DNA of 33,537 bases, taken from the NCBI GenBank assembly GCA_021298895.1, contig JAJTHK010000053.1:1-33537 (forward strand), read 5' to 3'. Under the pieces are notes generated by a model. That model made no database searches and had not been told where the DNA came from. It saw nothing but the letters and a program-made list of their open reading frames with translations. The translations under genes and the position numbers were made by a program. Shown here piece after piece: positions 8,012-15,816 of this stretch. Numbering within the stretch: the first letter of the stretch is position 1; the number at the start of each line of letters is the position of its first letter. This DNA is from Luteolibacter sp. GTDB lineage: Bacteria > Verrucomicrobiota > Verrucomicrobiia > Verrucomicrobiales > Akkermansiaceae.

Positions 8012-8944
8012 ATGATCGAAGTCACTAACCTCTCAAAACGCTACGGACGCCACCTCGCCGTCCGCGATGTCTCTTTTTCCGTATCAAAAGGCGAAATTGT
8101 CGGCTTTCTAGGTCCCAATGGCGCAGGAAAAACCACCACTTTAAGGATGCTGACTGGCTTCCTCCCTCCAACCAGCGGCAGCGCCACGATCGCGGGTTTC
8201 GATATCTTCCGGGACTCCATAGAAGCCCGCAAACGCATAGGCTATATGCCAGAAAACGTTCCCCTTTACGACGATATGCGGGTTCGTGAATACCTCACTT
8301 TCCGCGCCCAGCTTAAGGGTTTAAAAGGCACCGAGGCTCGCCGTCAGGTCGCCCACGTGATTGATACCTGCGGGCTCGATAGTGTGCGCCGGAAAATGAT
8401 CAAAACCCTCTCCAAAGGCTACCGCCAACGAGTCGGATTGGCAGATGCTCTCGTCCATCAACCCGAACTTCTCATCCTCGATGAGCCCACCAACGGCCTT
8501 GATCCCGTCCAAATTCGCCAAATCCGGGAGTTGATCAAGCGTCTCGCCCTGAACCATACGGTTCTTATTTCCACCCATATCCTATCCGAAGTGGAAATGA
8601 TCGCAGATCGGGTCATCATCATCGATAACGGCCAGATCAAAGCCGCCGACACCCCGCAAAACCTCATCAACGAGATGCGTACCGCTGGCCGCGTCCACAC
8701 AGAAATCCAAGCACCAATCGAAGCCGCTAGCGCTGACCTTGCAGCGATTAATAGCGTGAAAAAAGTCACCTCGGATATTCTCGAGGATGGCTGGATTCAT
8801 TTCACCCTCTGGTCGGATTCCGGATCCGATACCCGTCTCTGCATCCACAAACTCTGCGCAGCAAAAAATTGGCCGCTACGTTCCCTCTCCCGCCACGATG
8901 CGAAACTTGAGGACGTTTTTGTGGAGCTCACGCGCAAGGACTGA
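8012..8944 (+). CDS. GldA-like ABC transporter ATP-binding protein (ABC-2 type), orphan
   Basis: A 310-residue ATPase with Walker A GPNGAGKTTTLRML (about residues 34-47), signature LSKGYRQRVGLA, Walker B LLILDEPTNGLDP and switch His in LISTHIL. The roughly 80-residue C-terminal extension ending LEDVFVELT is typical of the CcmA/GldA group, which energises ABC-2 permeases. In Bacteroidota GldA works with GldF/GldG; similar ATPases in Verrucomicrobiota usually sit before a permease and a GldG-like protein. Here none follows: 290 bp of repeat-bearing spacer and then an unrelated hydrolase. The membrane partner must be elsewhere or lost. The gene is divergent from sucA and has no Shine-Dalgarno sequence. 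Confidence 0.88.
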   Translation: MIEVTNLSKRYGRHLAVRDVSFSVSKGEIVGFLGPNGAGKTTTLRMLTGFLPPTSGSATIAGFDIFRDSIEARKRIGYMPENVPLYDDMRVREYLTFRAQLKGLKGTEARRQVAHVIDTCGLDSVRRKMIKTLSKGYRQRVGLADALVHQPELLILDEPTNGLDPVQIRQIRELIKRLALNHTVLISTHILSEVEMIADRVIIIDNGQIKAADTPQNLINEMRTAGRVHTEIQAPIEAASADLAAINSVKKVTSDILEDGWIHFTLWSDSGSDTRLCIHKLCAAKNWPLRSLSRHDAKLEDVFVELTRKD

Positions 8945-9003
8945 TGTAGAGAAATTGAACCGCAATCGCAGCGTAGCGAAGATGGCCGGACTACCTATTA
9001 TCA

Positions 9004-9127
9004 GAATTCATCCGGCAAATGGACGCAGATAGGTGAATTCAATCTGAAAACTCTCCTTATTTACTCATTTTAACCAATATCATTTATTATTAAATCTGCG
9101 TTCATCTGTGTCCATCTGCGGTTAAAA
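9004..9127. repeat. Spacer repeat: period-10 ATCTGCGTTC units with an inverted partner
   Basis: Three tandem 10-mers at 9094-9123 (ATCTGCGTTC, ATCTGTGTCC, ATCTGCGGTT) are followed by AAAA. An inverted fragment, ATGGACGCAGATAGG, lies at 9019-9033, and it is bracketed by GAATTCA (9004-9010) and TGAATTC (9034-9040). I recall the TCTGCGTTCATCTG-type motif as a frequent spacer repeat in Verrucomicrobiota and Lentisphaerota genomes. No gene was found in 8945-9236. Confidence 0.6.
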
Positions 9128-9236
9128 ACTCCTAGTTTCAGTGTGTAATTCTCTCCTCGGCTTGATCTTCATGGTTAGCCTCACGGATTCTTTTCTGGTG
9201 CTCCTAGCGCCCGAGGTCTATGGATGACTCACCATT

Positions 9237-9962
9237 ATGAAAATCCGTAACCTCATCCTTGCCACCCTCTGTGTCATTTCCGCCGCCGCTCATGCAGAGA
9301 CTGCTGCCTCACCCTTGAAAAAAGACGACCGTATCGTATTCCTCGGCGACTCCATCACCGCAGGTGGTGTGAAACCAGGAGGTTACGTCACCCTGATCAA
9401 AGACGCGATCGCCGCCACTCATCCCGATCTTGGAATAGAAGTCATCGGTGCCGGAGTCAGCGGCAACAAAGTGCCTAACCTTCAAGCCCGTCTCGAAAAA
9501 GATGTACTCTCTAAAAAACCGACTATCGTCTTCATCTACATCGGCATCAATGATGTCTGGCATTGGAAGAAAAACAAAGAAGGTGAAATGACTGGAGGCA
9601 CAACCACCGAGCTTTTCGAATCCGGCCTCAAAGACATCATCGCTAAAATTAACGCCGGTGGTGGACGAGTCATTCTCTGCACCGCAACCGTCATCGGTGA
9701 AAAAAACGATGGCACGAACGAGCGCGATGCAATGTTAGAAGAATATTGCGCCATCAGCCGCAAAGTCGCCACAGACACCAAAAGCCAAATGGTTGATCTC
9801 CGCAAAGCCTTCATCGATCACCTCAAAGCCAATAACAAAGATAACCTTCCAAAAGGAATTCTAACAGGCGATGCCGTCCATCTCAACGCAGCCGGTAATC
9901 TACTTGTTGCCGCTGAAATGGGTAAGGCACTCGGTTTGAAAATTGAAGCTGCGGCAAAATAA
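9237..9962 (+). CDS. Secreted SGNH/GDSL-family hydrolase
   Basis: A 241-residue protein with a signal peptide (residues 1-20; hydrophobic LILATLCVISAAAHA, cleavage near AHA-ET). SGNH blocks are in order: block I FLGDSITAGG (nucleophile Ser39), block II near GAGVSGNKVPNL, block III YIGIND (Gly103, Asn105), and block V GDAVHLNAAG (Asp212, His215). The full set of catalytic residues suggests an active ester or carbohydrate-ester hydrolase in the periplasm or outside the cell. The substrate is unknown; family members include lysophospholipases and polysaccharide deacetylases. It precedes the PVC-type heme protein, a neighbourhood common in the phylum, but the large inverted repeat between them argues against a simple operon. 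No Shine-Dalgarno sequence. Confidence 0.9.
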   Translation: MKIRNLILATLCVISAAAHAETAASPLKKDDRIVFLGDSITAGGVKPGGYVTLIKDAIAATHPDLGIEVIGAGVSGNKVPNLQARLEKDVLSKKPTIVFIYIGINDVWHWKKNKEGEMTGGTTTELFESGLKDIIAKINAGGGRVILCTATVIGEKNDGTNERDAMLEEYCAISRKVATDTKSQMVDLRKAFIDHLKANNKDNLPKGILTGDAVHLNAAGNLLVAAEMGKALGLKIEAAAK

Positions 9963-9974
9963 AAGTGCGTAATT

Positions 9975-10086
9975 GGTAGGGCGCCATCGCCGAGGGCGCC
10001 GCGCGTAGCGAGATACATCTGATACTCCATCAGAACATCCATTTCTTCCTCATTTCATGCGGTGCCCTCGGCGATGGCACCCTACC
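9975..10086. repeat. Long inverted repeat, 26-bp arms
   Basis: Left arm 9975-10000 and right arm 10061-10086 match as reverse complements at 24 of 26 positions. The arm core is GCCATCGCCGAGGGC, with GGTAGGG at the outer end. A 60-bp loop lies between. It sits between the SGNH hydrolase stop and the start of the PVC heme protein. The arms could form a strong stem in RNA and act as a 3'-end or processing signal. There is no U-tract, so this is not a canonical terminator. Confidence 0.85.
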
Positions 10087-10118
10087 ATTTAATTCCATAT
10101 CATCTATCACATCTGCCC

Positions 10119-13100
10119 ATGCGCACATCCGCGATTCTAATTTCAGCTTTTCAGCTTTTTAGTTTTTCAGCTTTTACCCAGGCCGAGTCCTTCCCTGCCG
10201 CCAATGGCCTTGAACGAACTCTTGTGGCGAAAGAGCCCATGCTGAAAAATGCGGTTTCGGTTTCCGTCGATGTGGACGGAACCATCTACGTCACCGAATC
10301 CGCTCGCCGCAAAGTGGGCGACTTGGATATTCGCGAATTCACCAGTTATGGATGGGTGCAGCACGATGTGTCTTTCACCTCCATCGATGACAAGCTCGCA
10401 TTTTTCCGCAAACAACTCGATGGCAAAAACCAATTTCCAAAATCCTCACTGAAGGATTTTAACAAAGACGGAAAAATCGACAGCAAAGACCTCACGGTCG
10501 CCACGGAAAAAATCATCCGTCTAACAGATACCAACGGCGATGGCGTTGCAGATCAATCCACCCTTTTCGCGGAAAATTTTAATACCGAAGTCACTGGTAT
10601 CGCGGCTGGCGTGCTTGCATGGCGTGGGGATGTTTACGCCACGGTCGCTCCTGATCTCTGGAAACTTCGTGACACCAATGGCGATGGCGTTGCCGACAAA
10701 AGAGAGTCGCTCGCACACGGCTTCGGCCTGCACATCGCCTATGCCGGTCATGATATGCACGGTCTTACCTTAGGTCCCGACGGTCGGGTTTATTGGTCGA
10801 TCGGTGACAAAGGAACCAACGTCACGTCCAAAGAAGGGAAAAAATTCTTCGCTCCCCACGAAGGCGCAGTGCTGCGCTGTTATCCGGATGGCTCGGGATT
10901 TGAAATTTTCGCACGTGGATTGAGAAACCCACAGGAAATCGCCTTCGACAAATACGGAAATTGGTTCTCCGTCGATAACGATTCGGATCAAAAAGGCGAA
11001 CGCGAGCGCTTCCTCCACATCACCGAAGGTTCCGATACCGGTTGGAGAAATTATTATCAGTACCGAGGTTCCGCTTATAACCCGTGGATGGAAGAAAATA
11101 TCTCCGTGCCAAGCGGAACCTATCAACCCGCCTACATCACTCCAACGAACGCAAACTATTCCGACGGCCCAGCAGGTTTTGCATACAACCCCGGAACTGC
11201 ACTCAATCCCAAATACGAAGATGCCTTTTTCATGAGTGAATTCCCCAAAGGAAACGTCCGCTCATTCAAAGTGAAACCCAAAGGCGCCACCTTCGAAATG
11301 ACTGACGAACACATCGTCTATTCTGGTCCGATGAGCGTTGGGATCAACTTCGGACCCGATGGCGCACTCTATGCTGCCGACTGGGCAGGCGGCTACCCTA
11401 TGAACGACAAAGGCGCTGTCTGGAAACTCGATGATCCAACCATCGCCAAATCCGCTATCCGCCAGGAAGTTGCAAAATTTCTCAAAGAAGGCGCGGACAA
11501 AATTTCTTCTGCAGATCTCATCAAGCGTCTTTCCCACAAAGACATGCGCATCCGCTTGGACGCGCAGTGGGAATTAGCAAAGCGCGAAGCGGCCATCGCA
11601 GAACTTCATCAGGTCATCGCATCCTCCACATCCGATCAACTCGCGAAAATCCATGCGATGTGGGCACTCAGCCAGCATCGACGCTTTTTTGAAAAAGCCT
11701 TTCATGATCTCGCCATATCGAAAGATCCCATCCTCCGCGCCCAAGCGGCCAAACATGCAGGTGAGACATTGAAAGGAACTGACCCACTCCTCACCAAACT
11801 CCTCGCCGATCCTGATCCTCAAGTCCGTTTCCATGCCGCCACCGCGATCTGGAAAACCGGCGACGCCACTGCCATCGATAAAGTCATCACTCTGTTAGAA
11901 GAAAACAATAATCAAGACGCCTACCTCCGCCACGCAGGTGTGCTCGCTCTCACCGCAGCGCCAGCAGAGCAGATCGCCGCAAAAACACTCAAACACAAAT
12001 CTCCCGCCGTTCGCCTCGCCGCGGCAATTGCTTTCCGTCGATTGAATTCCCCTCTCGCCGCAAAACTGATTTCCGATGAAGACCCACAAGTCGTCGCCGA
12101 AGCCGCGCACGCCATCCATGACGACCCGGCGATCGAAGCCGCTTATCCCGCGCTCGCCTTATTGCTGAATGAAAAACCCAACGCAACCCCTCCTGCGATT
12201 CGTCGCTCCATCGCCGCCAACCGACGCATCGGAGATGGCAAATCCGCCAAGAATCTAACCAATTTCGCCATGCGAGAAGAAATCGCAGCCGATCTCCGAA
12301 TCGCCGCCCTCGAAGCACTTGCTTCATGGAATACCGTTTTCAACACCGATCCCGTCGACGGCCGCCACAACCCCTACCCTGCTGCGGATAACACCGTCGC
12401 AAGCAACGCGTTTGCAACCGCAGCCATCGGCCTCAAAAATCATTCTAACAAAACCATTTCGGCTGCTGCCTTAACCACAGCCAAACAACTCGGCATCGTC
12501 GCCAATTCTGCGGATCTTGAAAAGGAATTGCTCAACCCAAATGCCGACCCAGCTAAGCGCATTGCCGCACTCGATGCCCTGAAATCATCCAATCCACAGG
12601 CATTTGATGAAATCCTGCCAAGTCTTATCGAAGACAGATCTTCCTACAAAATCCGCATCCAAGCCGCGACTCTGCTTGCTGAAAAAGATCCGCAAAAAGT
12701 CATCGATTACGCAGCCGGAGCTATCATGAAATCCGAGCAAATATTAGAGCAACAACAAGCAGTTTTACTGTTAGGAAAAATCAACGCCCCTACCGCAAAA
12801 GAACTGCTAAAAAATTACGCGGAAAGATTTAGCAAAGAACCCAGCAAACGCCCTTATCTCTATCTCGAGTTTAGCCAAGTGCTTTCTGGTTTTGGAAAAG
12901 ATCTCCCACCTTACTCGGTTTCTCTGATGGGCGGCGATCCCATTACAGGTGAAAAAGTTTTCAACGAACATCTCGCCGCCCAATGCATCGCCTGCCACCG
13001 CATCGGTGAAAAAGGCAGCGATGTCGGCCCACCACTGACTCAAGTTGGTAATAAAGGCCGGGATTACATTTTGGAGTCCCTCGTCACACCTCAAGCAAAG

Positions 13101-13343
13101 GTCGCTGCTGGCTATGGACTGATGACCATCACCACCCAATCCGGCTCATCCATTTCGGGCGCTCTAAAAGAAGAAACCAAAACCTCCGTCACTCTCATCC
13201 TCCCCGACAAAACCGAAACCACAGTCAAAGTTTCCGACATCGCATCCCGCACCCAACCCATCTCCACCATGCCTCCCATGGGAAGCATCCTCTCCCCTAA
13301 CGAACTCAGAGACCTTGTGGAGTATTTGGTGGGATTGAAATAA
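10119..13343 (+). CDS. PVC-type secreted dehydrogenase/cytochrome c with HEAT repeats
   Basis: A 1074-residue exported protein. Parts in order: a signal peptide (about 1-24, ending FTQA); an N-terminal beta-propeller of the membrane-bound dehydrogenase type, with a GLRNPQEIAFDKYGNWFSVDND blade and an ALYAADWAGGYPM blade; within the propeller, three DxNxDGxxD-type calcium-binding loops (DFNKDGKID, DTNGDGVADQ, DTNGDGVADK); HEAT-like helical repeats (about 470-900); and a C-terminal mono-heme cytochrome c domain with CIACH (Cys956, Cys959, His960). A Met in TISTMPPMGS is a likely axial ligand. Such proteins are hallmarks of Verrucomicrobiota and Planctomycetota and are thought to oxidise sugars outside the cytoplasm. 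The ATG at 10119 is chosen because it starts the signal peptide; an upstream in-frame ATG at 10062 lies inside the inverted repeat. Confidence 0.9.
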   Translation: MRTSAILISAFQLFSFSAFTQAESFPAANGLERTLVAKEPMLKNAVSVSVDVDGTIYVTESARRKVGDLDIREFTSYGWVQHDVSFTSIDDKLAFFRKQLDGKNQFPKSSLKDFNKDGKIDSKDLTVATEKIIRLTDTNGDGVADQSTLFAENFNTEVTGIAAGVLAWRGDVYATVAPDLWKLRDTNGDGVADKRESLAHGFGLHIAYAGHDMHGLTLGPDGRVYWSIGDKGTNVTSKEGKKFFAPHEGAVLRCYPDGSGFEIFARGLRNPQEIAFDKYGNWFSVDNDSDQKGERERFLHITEGSDTGWRNYYQYRGSAYNPWMEENISVPSGTYQPAYITPTNANYSDGPAGFAYNPGTALNPKYEDAFFMSEFPKGNVRSFKVKPKGATFEMTDEHIVYSGPMSVGINFGPDGALYAADWAGGYPMNDKGAVWKLDDPTIAKSAIRQEVAKFLKEGADKISSADLIKRLSHKDMRIRLDAQWELAKREAAIAELHQVIASSTSDQLAKIHAMWALSQHRRFFEKAFHDLAISKDPILRAQAAKHAGETLKGTDPLLTKLLADPDPQVRFHAATAIWKTGDATAIDKVITLLEENNNQDAYLRHAGVLALTAAPAEQIAAKTLKHKSPAVRLAAAIAFRRLNSPLAAKLISDEDPQVVAEAAHAIHDDPAIEAAYPALALLLNEKPNATPPAIRRSIAANRRIGDGKSAKNLTNFAMREEIAADLRIAALEALASWNTVFNTDPVDGRHNPYPAADNTVASNAFATAAIGLKNHSNKTISAAALTTAKQLGIVANSADLEKELLNPNADPAKRIAALDALKSSNPQAFDEILPSLIEDRSSYKIRIQAATLLAEKDPQKVIDYAAGAIMKSEQILEQQQAVLLLGKINAPTAKELLKNYAERFSKEPSKRPYLYLEFSQVLSGFGKDLPPYSVSLMGGDPITGEKVFNEHLAAQCIACHRIGEKGSDVGPPLTQVGNKGRDYILESLVTPQAKVAAGYGLMTITTQSGSSISGALKEETKTSVTLILPDKTETTVKVSDIASRTQPISTMPPMGSILSPNELRDLVEYLVGLK

Positions 13344-13398
13344 GGTGACTGTTAGAATAAGCAAAGATCCCGATAGAGATCACAGAAATTAGCGCGGT

Positions 13399-13438
13399 GG
13401 TCGGAGACCCCGGGAAGTCAGCCCACCTCGCTGAGGTG
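13399..13438. other. Two small hairpins in the intergenic spacer
   Basis: GGTC-GGA-GACC (13399-13409) and CACCTC-GCT-GAGGTG (13424-13438) are perfect short stems with 3-nt loops between the PVC heme protein and the DUF2330 gene. No T-run follows either one. They may be a weak transcript end or a spacer repeat. The tandem octamer TGATAACC x2 lies just before the next start. Confidence 0.45.
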
Positions 13439-13494
13439 AGAATTCCCCACCTTTCAACTCGCCCTCCAATTGATAACCTGATAACCACAAAAAC

Positions 13495-14541
13495 ATGAGA
13501 TCACTCTTACTTTGTCTGCTACTGCTCTGGGATACAACAACTCCCTGCTTCAGTTGCGCTGCGGTAACCATTGCCCGTGGCAATGTCGTCAATGCGGATC
13601 AGGAAGTGATCATGATTTGGGACAAGGAAACAAAAACCCAACACTTCATTCGTCAGGCAAACTTCAAAACCGATGCGAAAGATGTCGGTTTCATTGTCCC
13701 CTCACCTTCACGCCCGCAGTTGGAGGAATCGGATAACGATGCGTTTGATACACTCAAACAAATCACTGCGCCTTATGTGATGAGCGGACCTTCATTTTCC
13801 ATCGGCTGTTCTGCAGGTTTTCCGACGGCAGAACGAAGCAGCGTTCGTGTGATCGAAGAAAAACGCGTTGCGGGATACGATGCCACGGTGCTGACCGCGC
13901 GTTCAGGCAAGGATCTGGTCGATTGGTTAGAGCAAAATGGTTATCCTTATTCTCCCGCTCTAGCAGAATGGGCCGCGCCCTACCTCGGAGGTGACTGGCA
14001 TTTTACCGTGCTGAAACTTACAAAAAAAGGTTCTGCGAACAAAGACATCAAGGCATCCGCGTTGCGCATCACCTTCCGCACGGAGCGTCCACTATTCCCC
14101 TATCGCGAACCCGAATCCACAACGGCAAAATCCAATCTCGATGTCTCATCCAGATTGCTTCGTATCTATTTCATCGCAGAGACACGCTATCTCGCACAAA
14201 TCGATGGCGGAAAAAAATGGAGCGGCAACGCCGTTTGGGCAGATGACATCACCCGTCACAAATCCAGCCTACTGAAATCCTTGAAACTCCCAGAATCAAC
14301 CGGTCCAAAAACCTGGTGGCTCACCGAGTTTGAAGACAACTGGCGCTATGAAAAAGCAGCTGGCGATGTCTATTTCAAACCAAATCCCGACCCAACCCCT
14401 TTGGACACGCGCAGCACTGTCCATCCGCGATCCCGGAACGCCGCGTTCCCACCCTCCTATGATGCCGCTTTTCTCGGAGTGTTCCTGTTTTTAGGTATGA
14501 GGGTCATCATCCGCCGAAGGACTGCGGCAACATTTATTTGA
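13495..14541 (+). CDS. DUF2330 domain-containing exported protein
   Basis: A 348-residue protein with a signal sequence (MRSLLLCLLLLWDTTTPCFSC). The next segment, typical of DUF2330, contains SCAAVTIARGNVVNADQEVIMIWD, then KTQHFIRQANFKTDAKDVGFIVPSPSRPQL. A hydrophobic segment near the C-terminus (about 322-336, AFLGVFLFLGMRVII) followed by RRR is a likely membrane anchor with a cytoplasmic tail, so most of the protein should face the periplasm. A cysteine at the end of the signal region (FSC/SCAA) could make it a lipoprotein, but the lipobox is not ideal. Function unknown. It may be co-transcribed with the heme protein upstream (151 nt gap), although hairpins intervene. Confidence 0.82.
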   Translation: MRSLLLCLLLLWDTTTPCFSCAAVTIARGNVVNADQEVIMIWDKETKTQHFIRQANFKTDAKDVGFIVPSPSRPQLEESDNDAFDTLKQITAPYVMSGPSFSIGCSAGFPTAERSSVRVIEEKRVAGYDATVLTARSGKDLVDWLEQNGYPYSPALAEWAAPYLGGDWHFTVLKLTKKGSANKDIKASALRITFRTERPLFPYREPESTTAKSNLDVSSRLLRIYFIAETRYLAQIDGGKKWSGNAVWADDITRHKSSLLKSLKLPESTGPKTWWLTEFEDNWRYEKAAGDVYFKPNPDPTPLDTRSTVHPRSRNAAFPPSYDAAFLGVFLFLGMRVIIRRRTAATFI

Positions 14542-14605
14542 TACAAAGGCCCAATCATCTCTCCGCGGGCTTGCATCTCGGCGCCACAGGGCTTTACCTA
14601 TCTAC

Positions 14606-14857
14606 ATGGAGTCACACGAGTGGAATGAGAAGACAGAGGAGGGAAAACGGTACTACCGCGGAAATTTCCACGGCAATGAATGGAGAATTTTGACCACTCT
14701 GAGAACTGATCCCGATTGGGAGATTCTTGAACAACCTTCCGAAGAAGTCTGGAGAGCCCTACGCGACATCGTCTGGAAAAAATACCAACGCAAACGCTGC
14801 CCATGGGAGCGCGTCGCTTCCTTGGATAAGATTCTGGGAGATGATCTGCCGCAGTAA
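14606..14857 (+). CDS. Small hypothetical protein (83 aa)
   Basis: An 83-residue frame rich in Trp, Glu and Arg, with MESHEWNEKTEEGKRYYRG then EWRILTTLRTDPDWEILEQPS and a basic helix WRALRDIVWKKYQRKRCPWERV. The composition is protein-like and coherent. It has no signal peptide or membrane segment. I believe similar short soluble proteins with a LRDILWRKYQRRR-type helix occur in other Verrucomicrobiota, but this was not verified. It lies 64 nt after the DUF2330 gene and converges on the metallophosphoesterase, with 21 nt between the two ends. An overlapping minus-strand frame is also open, so coding status should be tested by conservation. Confidence 0.6.
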   Translation: MESHEWNEKTEEGKRYYRGNFHGNEWRILTTLRTDPDWEILEQPSEEVWRALRDIVWKKYQRKRCPWERVASLDKILGDDLPQ

Positions 14858-14878
14858 ACAGATGCCGCAGAATCTGGC

Positions 14879-15787
14879 TCATGGATTGGCCGGAGTATTG
14901 AGTTCATGGCGGCTCGTCTCGCCGTTGTCCTCGGCATTGATCTGATATGTCACCGCTTTGTGATCATCATAAACTTCCACAATACGGTATCCTCGCTTTG
15001 CCCCCCAACTTCCTCCGGCATGGCTATCGAAAAAATAGCGGCGTTCGCCTGAAACATAAACACCGGTTTCGTTGTGGTTGTGCCCGTGGAAAACGGCACG
15101 CAAATTCGGAGTGGATTCTAACAACTTCATCACCGCTTCCGCCTTGGGTACTTCCTCATCGGCGCTGACTCCGTGTTGCGGCCAGCCATCGACCTTGTGC
15201 TTGCGCTGCTGAATATGGATCAGCACGAAAATCGATACCGCCTCGCGATGAGCTTCAAACTGGCTTTGCAACCACCCAGCATCGGCCGCTAGGTAAATGT
15301 TCGATTTCGCCGGCGCCGAGCTATCCGCCATCACAAAAACGAAATCCCCGATTTTCACGGTATGATTGGAGGGATAGCCCCAAACTTTTTCCCATGACTC
15401 CGAAGGTGAACCGGGTGTTTGGTCGACATAGTCATGATTCCCTTTAATGCAGTAGTATGGCATCTTGAGTTTCGAAAAAAATTGTTCCCGCAAGATCACC
15501 AAACCCGGAGCCGTGTCATTGACTAGGTCTCCATTTACAAAAAGGGCATCGAGACCCTTGTCCTGTTTTTCCTTATTGATCCATTCCACCAACTCACCTG
15601 CCATTTTGTCGAACGGAGTATTGGCTTGTCCGTAGTGAAGATCCGAGACCACCGCAAAACGAAGCTTGGGCTTGCTGCTCGGTGATACATCTTCCGCCCG
15701 CACCCAACGCAAGGGCAAGCTCGTCGCAGCGACTGCCGCACCTGATGCCTTGAGAAAATTTCTACGGGAGGATGTTGCGAGGTCCAT
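14879..15787 (-). CDS. Tat-exported metallophosphoesterase
   Basis: A 302-residue calcineurin-like phosphoesterase with a twin-arginine signal (SSRRNFLKASGAAVAATSLPL, residues 6-26), so it is exported folded with its metals. The metal-binding motifs are complete: SDLHYG (DxH), VNGDLVND (GD), KGNHDYVD (GNHD), LIHIQQ, and FHGHNHNE (GHxH). It should cleave phosphomono- or diesters in the periplasm; the substrate is not deducible. The length is normal for single-domain family members. It lies 29 nt downstream of pilT on the same strand and could be read through from it, with no obvious functional link. Confidence 0.9.
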   Translation of the reverse strand: MDLATSSRRNFLKASGAAVAATSLPLRWVRAEDVSPSSKPKLRFAVVSDLHYGQANTPFDKMAGELVEWINKEKQDKGLDALFVNGDLVNDTAPGLVILREQFFSKLKMPYYCIKGNHDYVDQTPGSPSESWEKVWGYPSNHTVKIGDFVFVMADSSAPAKSNIYLAADAGWLQSQFEAHREAVSIFVLIHIQQRKHKVDGWPQHGVSADEEVPKAEAVMKLLESTPNLRAVFHGHNHNETGVYVSGERRYFFDSHAGGSWGAKRGYRIVEVYDDHKAVTYQINAEDNGETSRHELNTPANP

Positions 15788-15816
15788 GATGAATCGGTGA
15801 CGGCAATGCCTAGTTC

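Noticed and set aside
7881-8015. A 44-residue plus-strand frame in the sucA/ABC gap ending in an ATGA overlap with the ABC ATPase start
   Set aside because: Its start coincides with the sucA start on the opposite strand, the product has no motif, and it occupies the promoter region; probably chance.
10062-10118. N-terminal extension of the PVC heme protein from the ATG at 10062
   Set aside because: The segment lies in the inverted repeat and would bury the signal peptide that starts at 10119.
13399-13438. Rho-independent terminator after the heme protein gene
   Set aside because: The stems are short (4 and 6 bp) and no T-run follows, so it is listed only as hairpins.
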